Shown: positions 45,453 through 54,850, numbered from the stretch's first letter. The stretch is DNA of 64,000 bases from Amazonocrinis nigriterrae CENA67 (GCF_016056305.1 NZ_JAECZC010000081.1:39611-103610), one strand, 5' to 3'. Notes: generated from the letters alone by a model not told the origin. Translations and numbers: made by a program.

Positions 45453-45479
45453 AAATTTTTTCCCAAAAATTAGTTTTAC

Positions 45480-46697
45480 TTACGAACTCACTGCTGAGAA
45501 GGTTCGCAATTCCCAGCGATTTAGCATTTCTCTGTAGATATCGCTGATCACAGTGCAAGCAGCATAGGGACATGCCGTTTGCACACAAGAAACACTTGGA
45601 TAATCTTCTGGATGTAGTAGTACCTGGCGTATACTGTCGGCTATGGATTCTGGAGTACGTTGAGAACAGACTACTCCACTATCATCTGTCAGTAACTTTG
45701 GGGTTTCACCAGTTCGAGTTGTGACTACTGGAGTTCCACTAGCAAGAGCTTCTAGAACCACCAAAGGTAAACCTTCGTAGGCACTAGTAAGAACAAAGAC
45801 ATTGCAGATACGATGCAACTTTGATAGTTCTATTTGGTTAATAGCTCCCAGCATTGTTACTCGTTCAGTTAAACTGAGGCGACCAATTTCAGCACGCATT
45901 TTGGTTGCTAATTCTCCATCTCCAGCTATAAGTAGATGAGTATGGGATTCATTTAAAGCCGCAAATGCACGTACTAACAAAAGCGGATCTTTCTGTGGAT
46001 GCAAACGGCCAGCGAACAGAATAAAACGTGTTTCTGGAACCAAACCCAATTTCAAAGCCAGTTCGCGCCTTTTTGTTTCGCGTTCTTGTTGACTCAAAGA
46101 ATAGAAAATTTCGTTGTCAAATGAATTTTTGATGTAGGCAATGCGATCGCCCATACTGGAATAACGCTGGCGATATAATTCAGCAGAATCACTATTACAC
46201 GATAAAATTTGGTCAAACTGACGAACTAACAAACTTTCCAAGGCAAAATATGCTGCCGGAAATCTACGCCACAAAATCGCTTTTTTCTCATCGTTAGTTT
46301 GCATCTGTGTATGAATATCATTATGAATAAATAGGGTTTTCTCTCCCTGCCAATTGAATGCAGCTAAAGTTGGTTCCAATCTATGAAAATGCATGAAGTC
46401 TGAAGCAAAGCAACGTCCTAAAAGTGCATTCGTATACTTAACCGTGGTTGGTATCAAATTCCTAACATTATCATTTTCTAAAATAAATAGAGGCAAAAAA
46501 CTAATTTCTCTACCAGCAAATTCTGCTTTTTGCCACTTCATAGTTGGCTGACATCTATCATTTGCTGTTCCTACAAGCCGTAGATCAAATTCGCTAGGTG
46601 CGTACTTGATAAATAGGCTAATCAGCGTTTGAATACCTCCGATAGTAGTATGCCAAGGATTGAACTGATAAAAAATTGTCACTACAGGTTTATGCAT
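45480..46697 (-). CDS. Family 4 glycosyltransferase, first gene of the block
   Basis: 405 residues. The N-terminus is PVVTIFYQFNPWHTTIGGIQTLISLFIKYAP. The donor domain shows FILFAGRLHPQKDPLLLVRAFAALN and LTSAYEGLPLVVLEALASGTPVVTT. It is a GT-B retaining enzyme of unknown sugar specificity. It is the most upstream gene of the minus-strand cluster, with a transposase relic and the right-hand inverted repeat located before it, so the promoter should lie between about 46698 and 46830. Confidence 0.93.
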   Translation of the reverse strand: MHKPVVTIFYQFNPWHTTIGGIQTLISLFIKYAPSEFDLRLVGTANDRCQPTMKWQKAEFAGREISFLPLFILENDNVRNLIPTTVKYTNALLGRCFASDFMHFHRLEPTLAAFNWQGEKTLFIHNDIHTQMQTNDEKKAILWRRFPAAYFALESLLVRQFDQILSCNSDSAELYRQRYSSMGDRIAYIKNSFDNEIFYSLSQQERETKRRELALKLGLVPETRFILFAGRLHPQKDPLLLVRAFAALNESHTHLLIAGDGELATKMRAEIGRLSLTERVTMLGAINQIELSKLHRICNVFVLTSAYEGLPLVVLEALASGTPVVTTRTGETPKLLTDDSGVVCSQRTPESIADSIRQVLLHPEDYPSVSCVQTACPYAACTVISDIYREMLNRWELRTFSAVSS

Positions 46698-46833
46698 ATA
46701 GAGAAAAGATTAACAGCAGATATTGACAGGGGTCATAGAGTTATGAAGGTGAGATGATATTCCTCCATAAAGGTCGCTAAGTTTGTTTTGTCACGCTAAT
46801 CAAAACAGGTAAAAGCAAAGCAAGGAGTATTAC

Positions 46834-47152
46834 TCACACTTCTATGCCTATATTCTGTCTATACAACCAAGATGTCAGTTCAATACCATGAAATTTTCTA
46901 TCTCCAATGATCACTAATTTGTACTTTTTTAATAACTGAATCATTGGAGCGGATATTTTTTGATGCTCTTTTAGCTTATTGCTTCCATCTTCTCTAACAA
47001 ACACCAATTCTGCTAGTCTCGCTTTTGGCGATCGCTTCTTGGTTGAGTACAATTTCAAAGGCAACTGACAATTCATCGAATGCCTTATGATTCAGCCTAT
47101 TAAATGCTCTCAGCAGACGATCTTCCTGTAGCACCCGATTGATGTCTAGCAT
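46834..47152 (-). pseudogene. Transposase remnants, two families side by side
   Basis: The minus-strand frame at 47152 begins MLDINRVLQEDRLLRAFNRLNHKAFDELSVAF, the usual start of an IS5-type cyanobacterial transposase, and ends after about 55 codons. The overlapping frame at 46834-47076 carries VIIGDRKFHGIELTSWLYRQNI, typical of the middle of an IS4-type transposase. Neither has the complete DDE domain. It is a scar of insertion-sequence activity at the upstream edge of the glycan cluster. Confidence 0.65.
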
Positions 47153-47602
47153 TTTCCTGTCTCATCCCAACTGTTAATCGCTGATTTTACCTTATTAAGC
47201 GACAGGTCTATTAATGACATTGGATATTAGAGGGAGTATCGCACCTATTTTCATATTGGTCAATCTTGGGGAGTGAATGAGTCAACAGCATATTGCATTA
47301 ATCGTAAAATTGAAGATATTATTGTGAGTTCAGAATATTTTTCTTTAAAGAAAAATATTTTTATGTGTGATTGCCAAGTAATTTATACTTGGGCAATACT
47401 TCTTTAGAGACTGGTCTGCTCCTTTGCACAGTTAATTTTCAATAAGCGCCCTATTTCAATTTTTTTAAGGGGTCTGTATCCTCCAAAGCTTTATATAGCT
47501 TAGTAGTTTAGCAACGATTGTTATTACTTGAAGTAAATACTAGCAAATGTTTATTAAACAATCTACTTATATGCATCAGTGATGCAATATCCAAAAATCT
47601 AT

Positions 47603-47702
47603 CCCCAGAACAAACACATCTAAATATTGATGAAGTGGTAAGAAGAGATGGTAGCAGAGTAGTACATGATAACTAAATAAGGGCATGAGGAGCGAGCGCA
47701 GG
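47603..47702 (-). repeat. 100-bp inverted repeat, right copy
   Basis: Matches the reverse complement of 19228-19327 without gaps, with about 94 of 100 bases identical in my hand alignment. The two copies face each other across 28.3 kb that contains exactly the 22-gene glycan block. Confidence 0.9.
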
Positions 47703-48172
47703 TTACGTGGAGGTAAGCAATCAGGCTTTAATGGTAAAGTCATTGTAAAAGTAGAATCAAGCCTAAAAAAGCGGGAACCCTCTCCCTTGGGAACGGGAAC
47801 GCAGGAGAGCGAACGCTTCACTTTGTTACGCTCGCTGCGGACATATCATATCAAGTTCGGATGATTAGTTATGATTACAGTCCTCGCCTTATATGGTGCT
47901 GGCTAAATTAGCCAACGCTATACTCATTATAGGTAAAACATTCTTTTGCGTTCTATTTGGGTGGTTCAAGTGCAAGCGATCGCAAATTAATGCTTTTTTC
48001 TAGTAATCAACCAGACATGATATAAAACAGCCCTGCACTGATACGCCAGAATAGATAATTAAAACTTCTTTTCCCCATTCCCAATTCCCTATTCTCAATT
48101 CCCTTGTAATCAAGTTTTTTATTGCTGATCAAAATCTATAAAACCTTTATTCCAAGTACGAATAGGAAAAAA

Positions 48173-48193
48173 GGTTTGGCGGTGAGCCAAACC
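48173..48193. terminator. Hairpin, possible terminator
   Basis: GGTTTGGC (48173-48180), loop GGTGA, GCCAAACC (48186-48193). It is preceded by an A-tract (GGAAAAAA) and followed by CCTCTATAAA, so a minus-strand terminator is possible. Confidence 0.5.
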
Positions 48194-48448
48194 CCTCTAT
48201 AAATCCAGTGCATAACAACATCCCGAATTAATTTACCTACTATTTATGTGTTAGGTCATCTTCCTATAGGATGTGTCCAAATCTCACAAAAGCTGATATT
48301 ACCTGAAATAAGTAATCTTAAATACATCAAGAATAATTTTGATATATTCATGATTCTATAAGTTAAAAATATTGAATTGATATAACTAGATGATTTTCAT
48401 ATTCAGCACTGCATCACAGCATTGCTTTGATTCAATAAGCAAAATAAA

Positions 48449-48468
48449 AGACGGGTTTTAACCCGTCT
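48449..48468. terminator. Hairpin with ACGGG stem
   Basis: AGACGGGTT (48449-48457) and AACCCGTCT (48460-48468) form a stem of about 8 bp with AAAA on the left and ATAG on the right. The same ACGGGTT stem recurs at 48684. Confidence 0.5.
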
Positions 48469-48683
48469 CTATAGCTTGAAAGTGGCAATACACCTTGGAT
48501 TGTTAAAAATAGAATAATTTAAATTTAATAGGTTGTAAGGAAAACAGATGATATCAACCAAAAGTACAGATATTTATTTTGCACTAACTGTTTTAATCAT
48601 AGTTAATCCTTGCAATCACAATTAGTTTAGCAGATCAACATTCTCAGTAGTTGCCAAAATGGCATAAATATAAAAATAGAAAA

Positions 48684-48700
48684 GACGGGTTAATCCCGTC
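48684..48700 (-). terminator. Intrinsic terminator (ACGGG family)
   Basis: On the minus strand GACGGG ATTAA CCCGTC is followed by TTTTC. It lies about 135 bp downstream of the DUF4349 gene and may be a second terminator for it. Confidence 0.55.
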
Positions 48701-48753
48701 AAAAATGTAACTAGTAAAAACATCTTGGTAATTTCTGTAATATATCAAAATTA

Positions 48754-48790
48754 TTTTTACCAAGTTGCCATTTTGGCAACTTGGTAAAAA
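48754..48790. terminator. Strong bidirectional terminator
   Basis: TTTTTACCAAGTTGCCA (48754-48770) pairs perfectly with TGGCAACTTGGTAAAAA (48774-48790) around a 3-nt loop, a 17-bp stem with T/A tails on both sides. It sits 45 bp after the stop of the DUF4349 lipoprotein gene. Confidence 0.9.
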
Positions 48791-48834
48791 GACAACAGAT
48801 ATTTTTATGCATCCAGTGATTCTGATGTTGATGT

Positions 48835-49734
48835 CTAACGTAGTGAATGGGTTTGCCGCCAACGGATAAAGCTATAGGTAGCAGCAGCCAAAATCAACAA
48901 ATAAGGTGTGTAAGCAATTAACCAAATGCCCAGCTTCAATAAAGCAACTGTAAATGCACCAACTGAGCTAGTAGAGTTGTTCCAGGTTTCTTGAATTTGT
49001 GAACCTAAAGCACGCTGCGGACTGCTGCTAGACACTGCTGCTTCTAGGTTCAGTGTGATAGTCGAGTATGCAACTTGATTTTGTAAGTTTTTCAATTGGC
49101 CGTCAATTTGCTCTATGGATTCTCTGACATTACTAAGTTGTTGGGCAACACTAAGGATATCTTTGACAGAACCCGCTCGATCCATGATTTTTTGCAAATT
49201 AGCTTCAGTTTTCCGCAGATTAGTTAATCTAGCTTGGAAATCCACCAAGCGATCGCCCACATCTTCAGCAGTGATATTGCGATTTTCTACAGTTCCCAGT
49301 TTAGCTAATTCTTCCAAGGTAGGTTCTAGCTGGTTCTGGGGAACTCGTAGCTGTATTAATGCAGTATGACGCGAGTTATCGTTTCTAGGTTGTTGTTCTT
49401 TCAAGCCGATCAAGTCACCTTGCTGCTTAGTGAGAATTTGCGAGACAGCATCAATACTTTGATCGACAGAGTTCACAATCACAGTCATTGCAGCTTTTTT
49501 GATTAGTTGGGGGCGAGAACGAGGTGCTGATGGGGCTTTTGCATCTTGAGAGCCACCGTTAGCAGGCTCAGCAACAGGTGCTGCTTCATTTGCGATGCGA
49601 TCGGCTGAAGTTGGAGGTAATGAACTACCAGAATAATTAAGAGGCGCAGAAGCACAACTGGTAAAAATTATCCCTCCCAATAGCGCACTCACAAATAAAG
49701 GAGATTTATACAGTAATTGAGTTAAAGAGTGCAT
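48835..49734 (-). CDS. DUF4349 domain-containing lipoprotein
   Basis: 299 residues. The N-terminus MHSLTQLLYKSPLFVSALLGGIIFTSC has a hydrophobic core and a lipobox-like FTSC (Cys27), so it is probably lipidated. A Ser/Pro/Ala-rich linker follows, then the DUF4349 domain (PQLIKKAAMTVIVNSVDQSIDAVSQIL...LIQLRVPQNQLEPTLEELAKLGTVENRNITAEDVGDRL). Next comes a coiled coil (about residues 175-235) and a C-terminal membrane segment (LLKLGIWLIAYTPYLLILAAATYSF). The function of DUF4349 proteins is not established; an envelope role is likely. A strong terminator follows. Confidence 0.9.
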   Translation of the reverse strand: MHSLTQLLYKSPLFVSALLGGIIFTSCASAPLNYSGSSLPPTSADRIANEAAPVAEPANGGSQDAKAPSAPRSRPQLIKKAAMTVIVNSVDQSIDAVSQILTKQQGDLIGLKEQQPRNDNSRHTALIQLRVPQNQLEPTLEELAKLGTVENRNITAEDVGDRLVDFQARLTNLRKTEANLQKIMDRAGSVKDILSVAQQLSNVRESIEQIDGQLKNLQNQVAYSTITLNLEAAVSSSSPQRALGSQIQETWNNSTSSVGAFTVALLKLGIWLIAYTPYLLILAAATYSFIRWRQTHSLR

Positions 49735-50122
49735 AATCTACCCCTAGATAGATGAAGTTAATCTCAGTATCGCCGACCAAAAACTCAAACCTTGTATTGT
49801 TGCAATTTATGTAACAAAGGCAGAGGGATACGAAGATAAATAGGGGGCAGTCCTAATGAAACAAGTTTCACGAGCTTTGCATGAAAGTGTGACTAGTGAT
49901 TGGGATTTTTACTCAGCAACGCCACTTGCTTCAACGAGGGGAACCCCCGCAACGCAGTGGCTCCTCAGCACTCAGCACTTTCAAGTCAGGAGGTAAAAGC
50001 CTTGCAATGATTAAAATTTATCTGGTTGCCATCTTACATTTAATTATCTCCACTTACTTAGTTATTCACTGCTAACTCCCAACTCTGAATTCAGCACCTT
50101 TTTCCACATCAGGAAAAAGTAA

Positions 50123-50150
50123 AACCCCAGAACTGGGAATTTCTGGGGTT
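50123..50150. terminator. Terminator-like hairpin
   Basis: AACCCCAGAA (50123-50132) pairs with TTCTGGGGTT (50141-50150), with an 8-nt loop. It is flanked by AAAAAGTAA and GTTAACC. No gene on either strand ends next to it. Confidence 0.7.
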
Positions 50151-50635
50151 GTTAACCTGACCACCTTTATATTTGTAATTGAAAAATCAGTGAAATTGTT
50201 AATTTATGGGATTTTTCCAAGACGTAAATATATGATTTGTGTCCAAAAAAATCACAGTTTGATTGAGAATTTAAAATGAAACATTTATAAACAAAACAAT
50301 CTTATTTCCTTGTTTTAATCCCTATATTTTTTACTTCATTTCATAAATACTGTATTTGTTAATTTTTATCTATATATATAGTCATATCATTGAATTTATC
50401 AAAGTGACTATCAACTATATTAGAAATTATTAATTTTATGTAACTAACTTTTAGCTTAACTAAATATTATCAAACTTTAGTAATATCGATTAACTAATAT
50501 ATTTGACGATATAATTCCATATTTTTTGTCTAAATATCTAATTGATTATCATTGATTTATGAATGGTGAAAATTGAAAATAAAAATATCATGTACAACAT
50601 GATTGTAGCTGATTAAAGTGACAGAAAGCCTCATT

Positions 50636-50660
50636 AATGTCCGCCTTAGCGGACATTTTT
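50636..50660 (+). terminator. Intrinsic terminator
   Basis: AATGTCCGC (50636-50644), loop CTTA, GCGGACATT (50649-50657), then TTT. A perfect 9-bp stem with a T-tract. The gene it serves is not evident; it may end an unannotated short RNA. Confidence 0.8.
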
Positions 50661-50848
50661 GTAATATATTTTCTCCACACATAAGTTACGATAACAGCAT
50701 CTACAAGTCAGTAGATAGAAAATTTTTATGCAAAAAGAATCACTTTTTACAGTCCTCACAATATCCTCACAGAATATTCTAGGCAATTACTGATGTTAAA
50801 ATATACATCCGACAATGATACTAGAGAAAGTAAGTTTTTTGTGCATTT

Positions 50849-51151
50849 ATGAAATTATTCCCAATACGAAAAATAGCTGTAATTCCTGTTTTGACTATAT
50901 TCAGCTTGTTGTCTACATCAAATACAGCACTAGCTGACTACTTAACAAGTGAGGGGTCAGGAGGTAATTACCGTTATCAATTATGGTCTAGCGATGATAA
51001 CAATTATTACTACTTGAAAATTTGGTTAAATGAAGCGAGTCCAGAAACTGACCCATACTCCATAACAGAAGAATTCACATCTAGTAGGGAAGCTCTAATT
51101 TATTTTGATTGCAATTATGCTGGTATAGATTTAGCAGAATGTTCGCAATGA
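50849..51151 (+). CDS. Small secreted hypothetical protein
   Basis: 100 residues with a clear signal peptide (MKLFPIRKIAVIPVLTIFSLLSTSNTALA, cleavage near 29). The mature part is about 70 residues, rich in Tyr and Asn (GNYRYQLWSSDDNNYYYLKIWLNEASPETDPYS), with two cysteines (DCNYAG, ECSQ) that could form a disulphide. No family recognised. It is followed 9 bp later by an intrinsic terminator, so it is a single-gene unit. Confidence 0.65.
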   Translation: MKLFPIRKIAVIPVLTIFSLLSTSNTALADYLTSEGSGGNYRYQLWSSDDNNYYYLKIWLNEASPETDPYSITEEFTSSREALIYFDCNYAGIDLAECSQ

Positions 51152-51159
51152 TAAATTTA

Positions 51160-51189
51160 AACCCCTCTCAAAGCATCCTGAGAGGGGTT
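51160..51189 (+). terminator. Intrinsic terminator of the small secreted protein gene
   Basis: AACCCCTCTCA (51160-51170) pairs with TGAGAGGGGTT (51179-51189), an 11-bp stem with an 8-nt loop. It lies directly after the stop. Confidence 0.85.
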
Positions 51190-51298
51190 GCAATTGCCAG
51201 AAGTTTGATATTCTTTGATTGTTTTGTACAAACTAACAACAGTTTCTTGTGTAAAAATGATCTTTAAAGCTTAAACTCAGTAATTCAAATGTATTTTT

Positions 51299-51622
51299 TT
51301 ATGTGCCTAAAGAAGGCTGATCCTGAGTATTTTTTGACCTAGTAAGAGCAACTGCTGCTGCAAAAGCAATCTCTGCTGCTATTTGATAAGCAAGTTTAAT
51401 ATTAGATGCAGCTTCTTTACTATTGGATGAGAGGGAAGCTTTTCGGGTACGTGACTCTTGCTTAACATTGCCAGCATCAACAGCTCGCTGCAAAATAATA
51501 TAGGCATCTAAGTCTTCTGAGTCATAACTTGTTTGAAGTAGCACTTGCAACTGGTTTTGATCTGCAACACTCAAGTAGCCAGTGGTTAAAGCTTGTTGAA
51601 CAATTTCTTTAATTAAAACCAT
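51299..51622 (-). CDS. Hypothetical cyanobacterial protein
   Basis: 107 residues from the ATG at 51622 (MVLIKEIVQQALTTGYLSVADQNQLQVLLQ). A TTG at 51634 is a poorer start. The N-terminal half looks alpha-helical and resembles small cyanobacterial proteins of unknown function (TTGYLSVADQNQLQ). The C-terminal half has an Ala-rich amphipathic helix (AYQIAAEIAFAAAVALTRS). No membrane segment of full length. It is isolated between non-coding regions. Confidence 0.55.
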   Translation of the reverse strand: MVLIKEIVQQALTTGYLSVADQNQLQVLLQTSYDSEDLDAYIILQRAVDAGNVKQESRTRKASLSSNSKEAASNIKLAYQIAAEIAFAAAVALTRSKNTQDQPSLGT

Positions 51623-52153
51623 AATTTTAACCAAGTGTGTGAGTTAACGGTGATACGTTATTTTGCAAGTTGGGTCTTCTTGTGTGGAGTGTTGTAGACG
51701 CAAGGGATGTTTGGATTGTCTCCAAAATTTATAACAGACGGTGTTAAGTACGCATCACCCATTTGGCTCACCTGATCGGGTGATTTACAATTTTTGGGAT
51801 ATATGTATTAGTAAAAGAGGCTCTTTGACCTTTTAGCTATTTCAGAATGTAACTTGTAAAAAGTATCGCACATATCATTTTGGTCATAATACAGTTATAT
51901 AGCAAATAAATCATTTTAATGCTTTATATTAACCTGGATAATTTCTCGGACTATAAGTCCATAGCACAAGATTAGTGATCACTGATAATTATCATTTATA
52001 TTTTTAGCGTTCGTTGCAGACTTTGCTGTTCATAAAGCATTGACCACAAAAGAAGGCATCGCTTGCTCAAATATTTGTATTTTATCAAACAGAATAAAGG
52101 CGTCAGTCGTCAGAATACAGGCTTGAATTCTGTACGAAACCGCAGATGAATAA

Positions 52154-52213
52154 GTGGTGTTTCACCACACCAAATTGAAAATTTGGTGATGCTTCTAGGT
52201 GCGCTACTGCACC
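52154..52213. repeat. Cluster of three adjacent hairpins
   Basis: GTGGTG/CACCAC (52154-52168), CACCAAATT/AATTTGGTG (52168-52188) and GGTGC/GCACC (52198-52213) follow each other with short loops (3, 3 and 6 nt). They could be part of a structured RNA or a small repeat element. No flanking gene is close enough to assign it. Confidence 0.5.
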
Positions 52214-52510
52214 ACACTGATTGCATTCTGACCTCTGAATCCTTCTTCAAGGCTGAAATTAACTCTACACAAATTTGATTACGTGTATAGTTTGATAACT
52301 ATAAAAATATTTCATGATGGCTATAACTCAAATCATCATGTTGATTGAATATCAAATTATACATAACTTAGCAAATATGAAATCAACATATTTATTAAGA
52401 GTGATCCAATCAAACTAAAATGTGTTATTCTTGAAAGGCAAATATTTTCATAAGCCATTCATGTAACTATAATCGTGATTTGGTTGACCTGTAGCTCATC
52501 GGTGTGCAAC

Positions 52511-52639
52511 ATGATTAGAGCAGCATACTCTAGAAATTCGTTGCAAGAAAGTCGTCATCGCAGTCGGGGAAGTGCTTACTTGTTTGCACCGATGGTGAAC
52601 TTTAATGTGATGGCCGAAGTAGGAGATAATCCACCCTAA
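52511..52639 (+). CDS. Possible very small protein
   Basis: 42 codons, starting MIRAAYSRNSLQESRHRSRGSAYLF and ending FNVMAEVGDNPP. No Shine-Dalgarno or homologue known to me. I list it only because it is the longest frame in a 1.7-kb gap; it may well be chance. Confidence 0.2.
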   Translation: MIRAAYSRNSLQESRHRSRGSAYLFAPMVNFNVMAEVGDNPP

Positions 52640-53302
52640 TTTATCTTTTCTTGGGTAATAAAATTAAGAAAAATTCCACAATTACATTTTCATATGTGGG
52701 CAAAATTATTCCTAAAATTTGAGAGAACCACATAGATGTGTCTTTGTGTTGAATAAAATTTGTTGAATTGGGTTGTTCAAAAAACTAAAATGTTCTGACA
52801 GGAAGCAGCTTGAACATCAACAGCTGTCTTGACAGATGTTTATTGAGTAATTCAAGTTTGCTAGAAAAAGCATAATCAACCTGTCTAAAACACCCAATTT
52901 TACAATTGAATAGTCTGGGATGAAATGCTGTAACTCATCTAGTTGTATATTGGCTTAAAAATTTAGTTTGGCAAAGCGGCAGTATTTTCGCTCGCTGTGA
53001 TATTCAAGTATTGCCACAGAATATTTTGTCAGTTAACACAATTGATGTGCAGGCTAATCAAGCAACTTTTGTGCATATTAGTTGCAAAATGCAATTTGAG
53101 AGTTGCTGATATCTTCAAATCCAGACTTGAGTTTTACCAAAAATTGGTAAGCCATCTAAAATTATTGGGAATTTTGGTATCACTGTAAAGCAAATTCATA
53201 GCTTGGTAAATATCAGGATAATTGCTACTACCAAAAGACAGGATACAGTCCCAGCATACTTTCGATACTGTCAACAACAAATTATCTGAGAGATATTTAG
53301 CC

Positions 53303-53998
53303 ATGAATCACAAGCGATACTCTTCAAAATGGCAGCGCTTACAAGAATTATTATTAACCACTTTGTTAGGAGATATTCCGACGATCGCTTTCGGCCCCAA
53401 ATTAAGAAATTTAGGATACCGGATGATTTTTGCCCAGATAGATAGCCCAATTTATATTCAAAATGGTGTGGAATTTATAGGGGCTGGTTGTATTCAAATA
53501 GGCAAAGGAGCATATATTTTCAAAGGTGTACGTATCGATGCCAAAGGACACGAAAATAATCGGATTTATCTGGGAAATAGAGTCGCGATCGAGCGCAACG
53601 TTGATATAGGCTGTTTGGAAGACACATACATCCATATTGATGAAGAAACTTTCATCGGCCCCGATGTTTGTATTGCTGGGCCTGGAGACATCAAAATTGG
53701 TAAAAACTGTATGATAGCAGCCCACTCAGGAATCTATGCCAACAATCACAATTTTGCAGATCCGATGCAGTTAATCAAAGATCAAGGTATTACTCGTAAA
53801 GGAATTGTAATTGAGGATGACTGTTGGCTAGGACATGGGGTAACAGTATTAGATGGCGTCACCATTGGTAGGGGTAGTGTAATTGGTGCAGGAGCAGTTG
53901 TCAATAAAGATATTCCTCCCTTTTCTGTTGCAGTCGGTACGCCAGCGCGAGTCATTAAAAGCCGAATAGCCAAGGATTTGGTGACATCTGCTGAGTGA
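53303..53998 (+). CDS. Hexapeptide-repeat acyltransferase (LacA/CysE-like)
   Basis: 231 residues from the ATG at 53303 (MNHKRYSSKWQRL). A TTG at 53222 gives an unlikely longer form. The repeats IQNGVEFIGAGCIQIGKGAYIFKGVRIDAKG and IDEETFIGPDVCIAGPGDIKIGKNCMIAAHSGIYANNHNF (with the catalytic-loop His pair) are followed by WLGHGVTVLDGVTIGRGSVIGAGAVVNKDIPPFSVAVGTPARVIKSR. It is likely an O-acetyltransferase acting on a sugar, in line with but well separated from the glycan cluster. It stands alone. Confidence 0.88.
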   Translation: MNHKRYSSKWQRLQELLLTTLLGDIPTIAFGPKLRNLGYRMIFAQIDSPIYIQNGVEFIGAGCIQIGKGAYIFKGVRIDAKGHENNRIYLGNRVAIERNVDIGCLEDTYIHIDEETFIGPDVCIAGPGDIKIGKNCMIAAHSGIYANNHNFADPMQLIKDQGITRKGIVIEDDCWLGHGVTVLDGVTIGRGSVIGAGAVVNKDIPPFSVAVGTPARVIKSRIAKDLVTSAE

Positions 53999-53999
53999 T

Positions 54000-54432
54000 G
54001 GAATGCTTTCGGTGCAGGGGTGCAGGGGAAGCAGGGGTGCAGGGGTGATGAAGAAATTCCACTTTATCCCCCCATCCCCCTGTCTCCCCAGCCTCTTGTT
54101 TTTAGCTGCATCTGGAAACTTATGCTGTTAGTCAACGTCACAAGAGAATTAGTTAACAACTAATTTCAAAAGTGCGTCTACAAATCAGACAAACCAAAGT
54201 ACCAGCTAAAAGTTTAACTAGGGTAGGCGCACAAGCGCCTACCCTACTTTACAAAAACCAATTCTTGTAGAGTAAGCTATGCTAGTGTAGACATCGAAAC
54301 TTCAGCAGCAGCTTGTTATCAGACAAGTCATCTCAAAAAAGTACGAGATTTGGGTAAGATAAAGGAGCTATCTTTTCTGCGTGGCAGATACCGAGAGAGA
54401 GCTTTTCTTGTACGACCCTTGGAGATATTTCG
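54000..54432. other. Intergenic region before psbI
   Basis: Contains GCAGGGG/GTGCAGG heptamer-like repeats near 54014-54044 and CCCCCAT/CCCCCTG heptamers near 54070-54090. A GGGTAGGCGC-ACAA-GCGCCTACCC palindrome lies at 54220-54245. AT-rich DNA at 54290-54420 is likely to hold the psbI promoter. Confidence 0.6.
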
Positions 54433-54549
54433 ATGCTGACTTTAAAAATCGCTGTTTATATTGTTGTTGCTTTCTTTGTGACCATTTTCGTCTTCGGATT
54501 TTTGTCAAATGACCCAGCTCGTAACCCCGGTCGTCGGGATTTAGAGTAA
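54433..54549 (+). CDS. psbI: Photosystem II reaction centre protein I
   Basis: 38 residues, [38 protein letters not shown], with a single membrane helix followed by the conserved DPARNPGR tail of PsbI. PsbI is a small subunit of the photosystem II core near D1/CP43. GGAG lies 9 nt before the ATG. Its length matches the family exactly. Confidence 0.97.
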   Translation: MLTLKIAVYIVVAFFVTIFVFGFLSNDPARNPGRRDLE

Positions 54550-54850
54550 AAGCCAGACAAATCATCCGCGACTGCCGGAAGGCGGAAAGCACTAGCTATA
54601 AAGACACTTGTCTCAACAAGACGGCAGTTGCTATAACGGAGAAACCTTTCCGAAGTTTGTCCGGAAAGAACCCCTCCGATGCTCGTCGCTCTTGGGCAAA
54701 GACTCATTCATGGGGCTTCTGTTTGCAACACAGTGTCTTCTTCCGGGCGGCTTGCTGCATGTAAGCAAAAAGCAAAAGTCGGAAGGCTAAAAGTATAATT
54801 CATCCTTCCGGCTATCAATTGGCTATTTGCTAGCTTGATTGTTTTTACAT
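54550..54850. other. Intergenic region with repeat sequence
   Basis: 301 bp with no gene. A hairpin CGGAAGG...CCTTCCGG spans about 54780-54812, and the GACTGCCGGAAGGCGG stretch near 54573 shares the CGGAAGG core. The open frames here on either strand are repeat-derived. Confidence 0.55.

Larger units (their letters stand above)
47153..48834. other. 1.7-kb gene-poor region upstream of the glycan cluster
   Basis: No credible gene. It contains the right-hand 100-bp inverted repeat (47603-47702) and CCCTCTCCC/GGGAACG repeats near 47778-47805. Hairpins lie at 48173-48193, 48449-48468, 48684-48700 and 48754-48790. Frames up to 81 codons are repeat-derived. Confidence 0.6.
49735..50848. other. Non-coding region with terminators
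   Basis: No gene recognised. It includes a palindromic repeat (CAACGCAGTGGCTCC, CTCAGCACTCAGCACT) near 49945-49982, a terminator at 50123-50150, very AT-rich DNA at 50200-50580, and a terminator at 50636-50660. AT-rich DNA at 50780-50848 should hold the promoter of the next gene. Confidence 0.6.
51623..53302. other. 1.7-kb gene-poor region with hairpins
   Basis: No gene of normal size seen. It contains three hairpins in a row at 52154-52213, a 42-codon frame at 52511-52639, a tRNA-like stretch near 52485-52530, and AT-rich DNA before the acetyltransferase at 53303. A frame at 52997-53188 has no start context. Confidence 0.55.

Noticed and set aside
19406..46697. Assigning the cluster to the heterocyst envelope (HEP) island
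   Set aside because: The sugar transferase resembles HepC, but the gene order I can recall for the HEP island does not match; no heterocyst-specific marker is visible.
47576..47821. 81-codon minus-strand frame across the right-hand inverted repeat
   Set aside because: Repeat-derived. The left copy also reads open in this direction (PLFSSHVLLCYHLFLPLHQY), so a decayed gene fragment is possible, but no family is recognisable.
52485..52530. tRNA-like sequence (GTAGCTCATCGG ... TTAGAGCA)
   Set aside because: I could not build an acceptor stem or a T-arm; at most a relic or chance.
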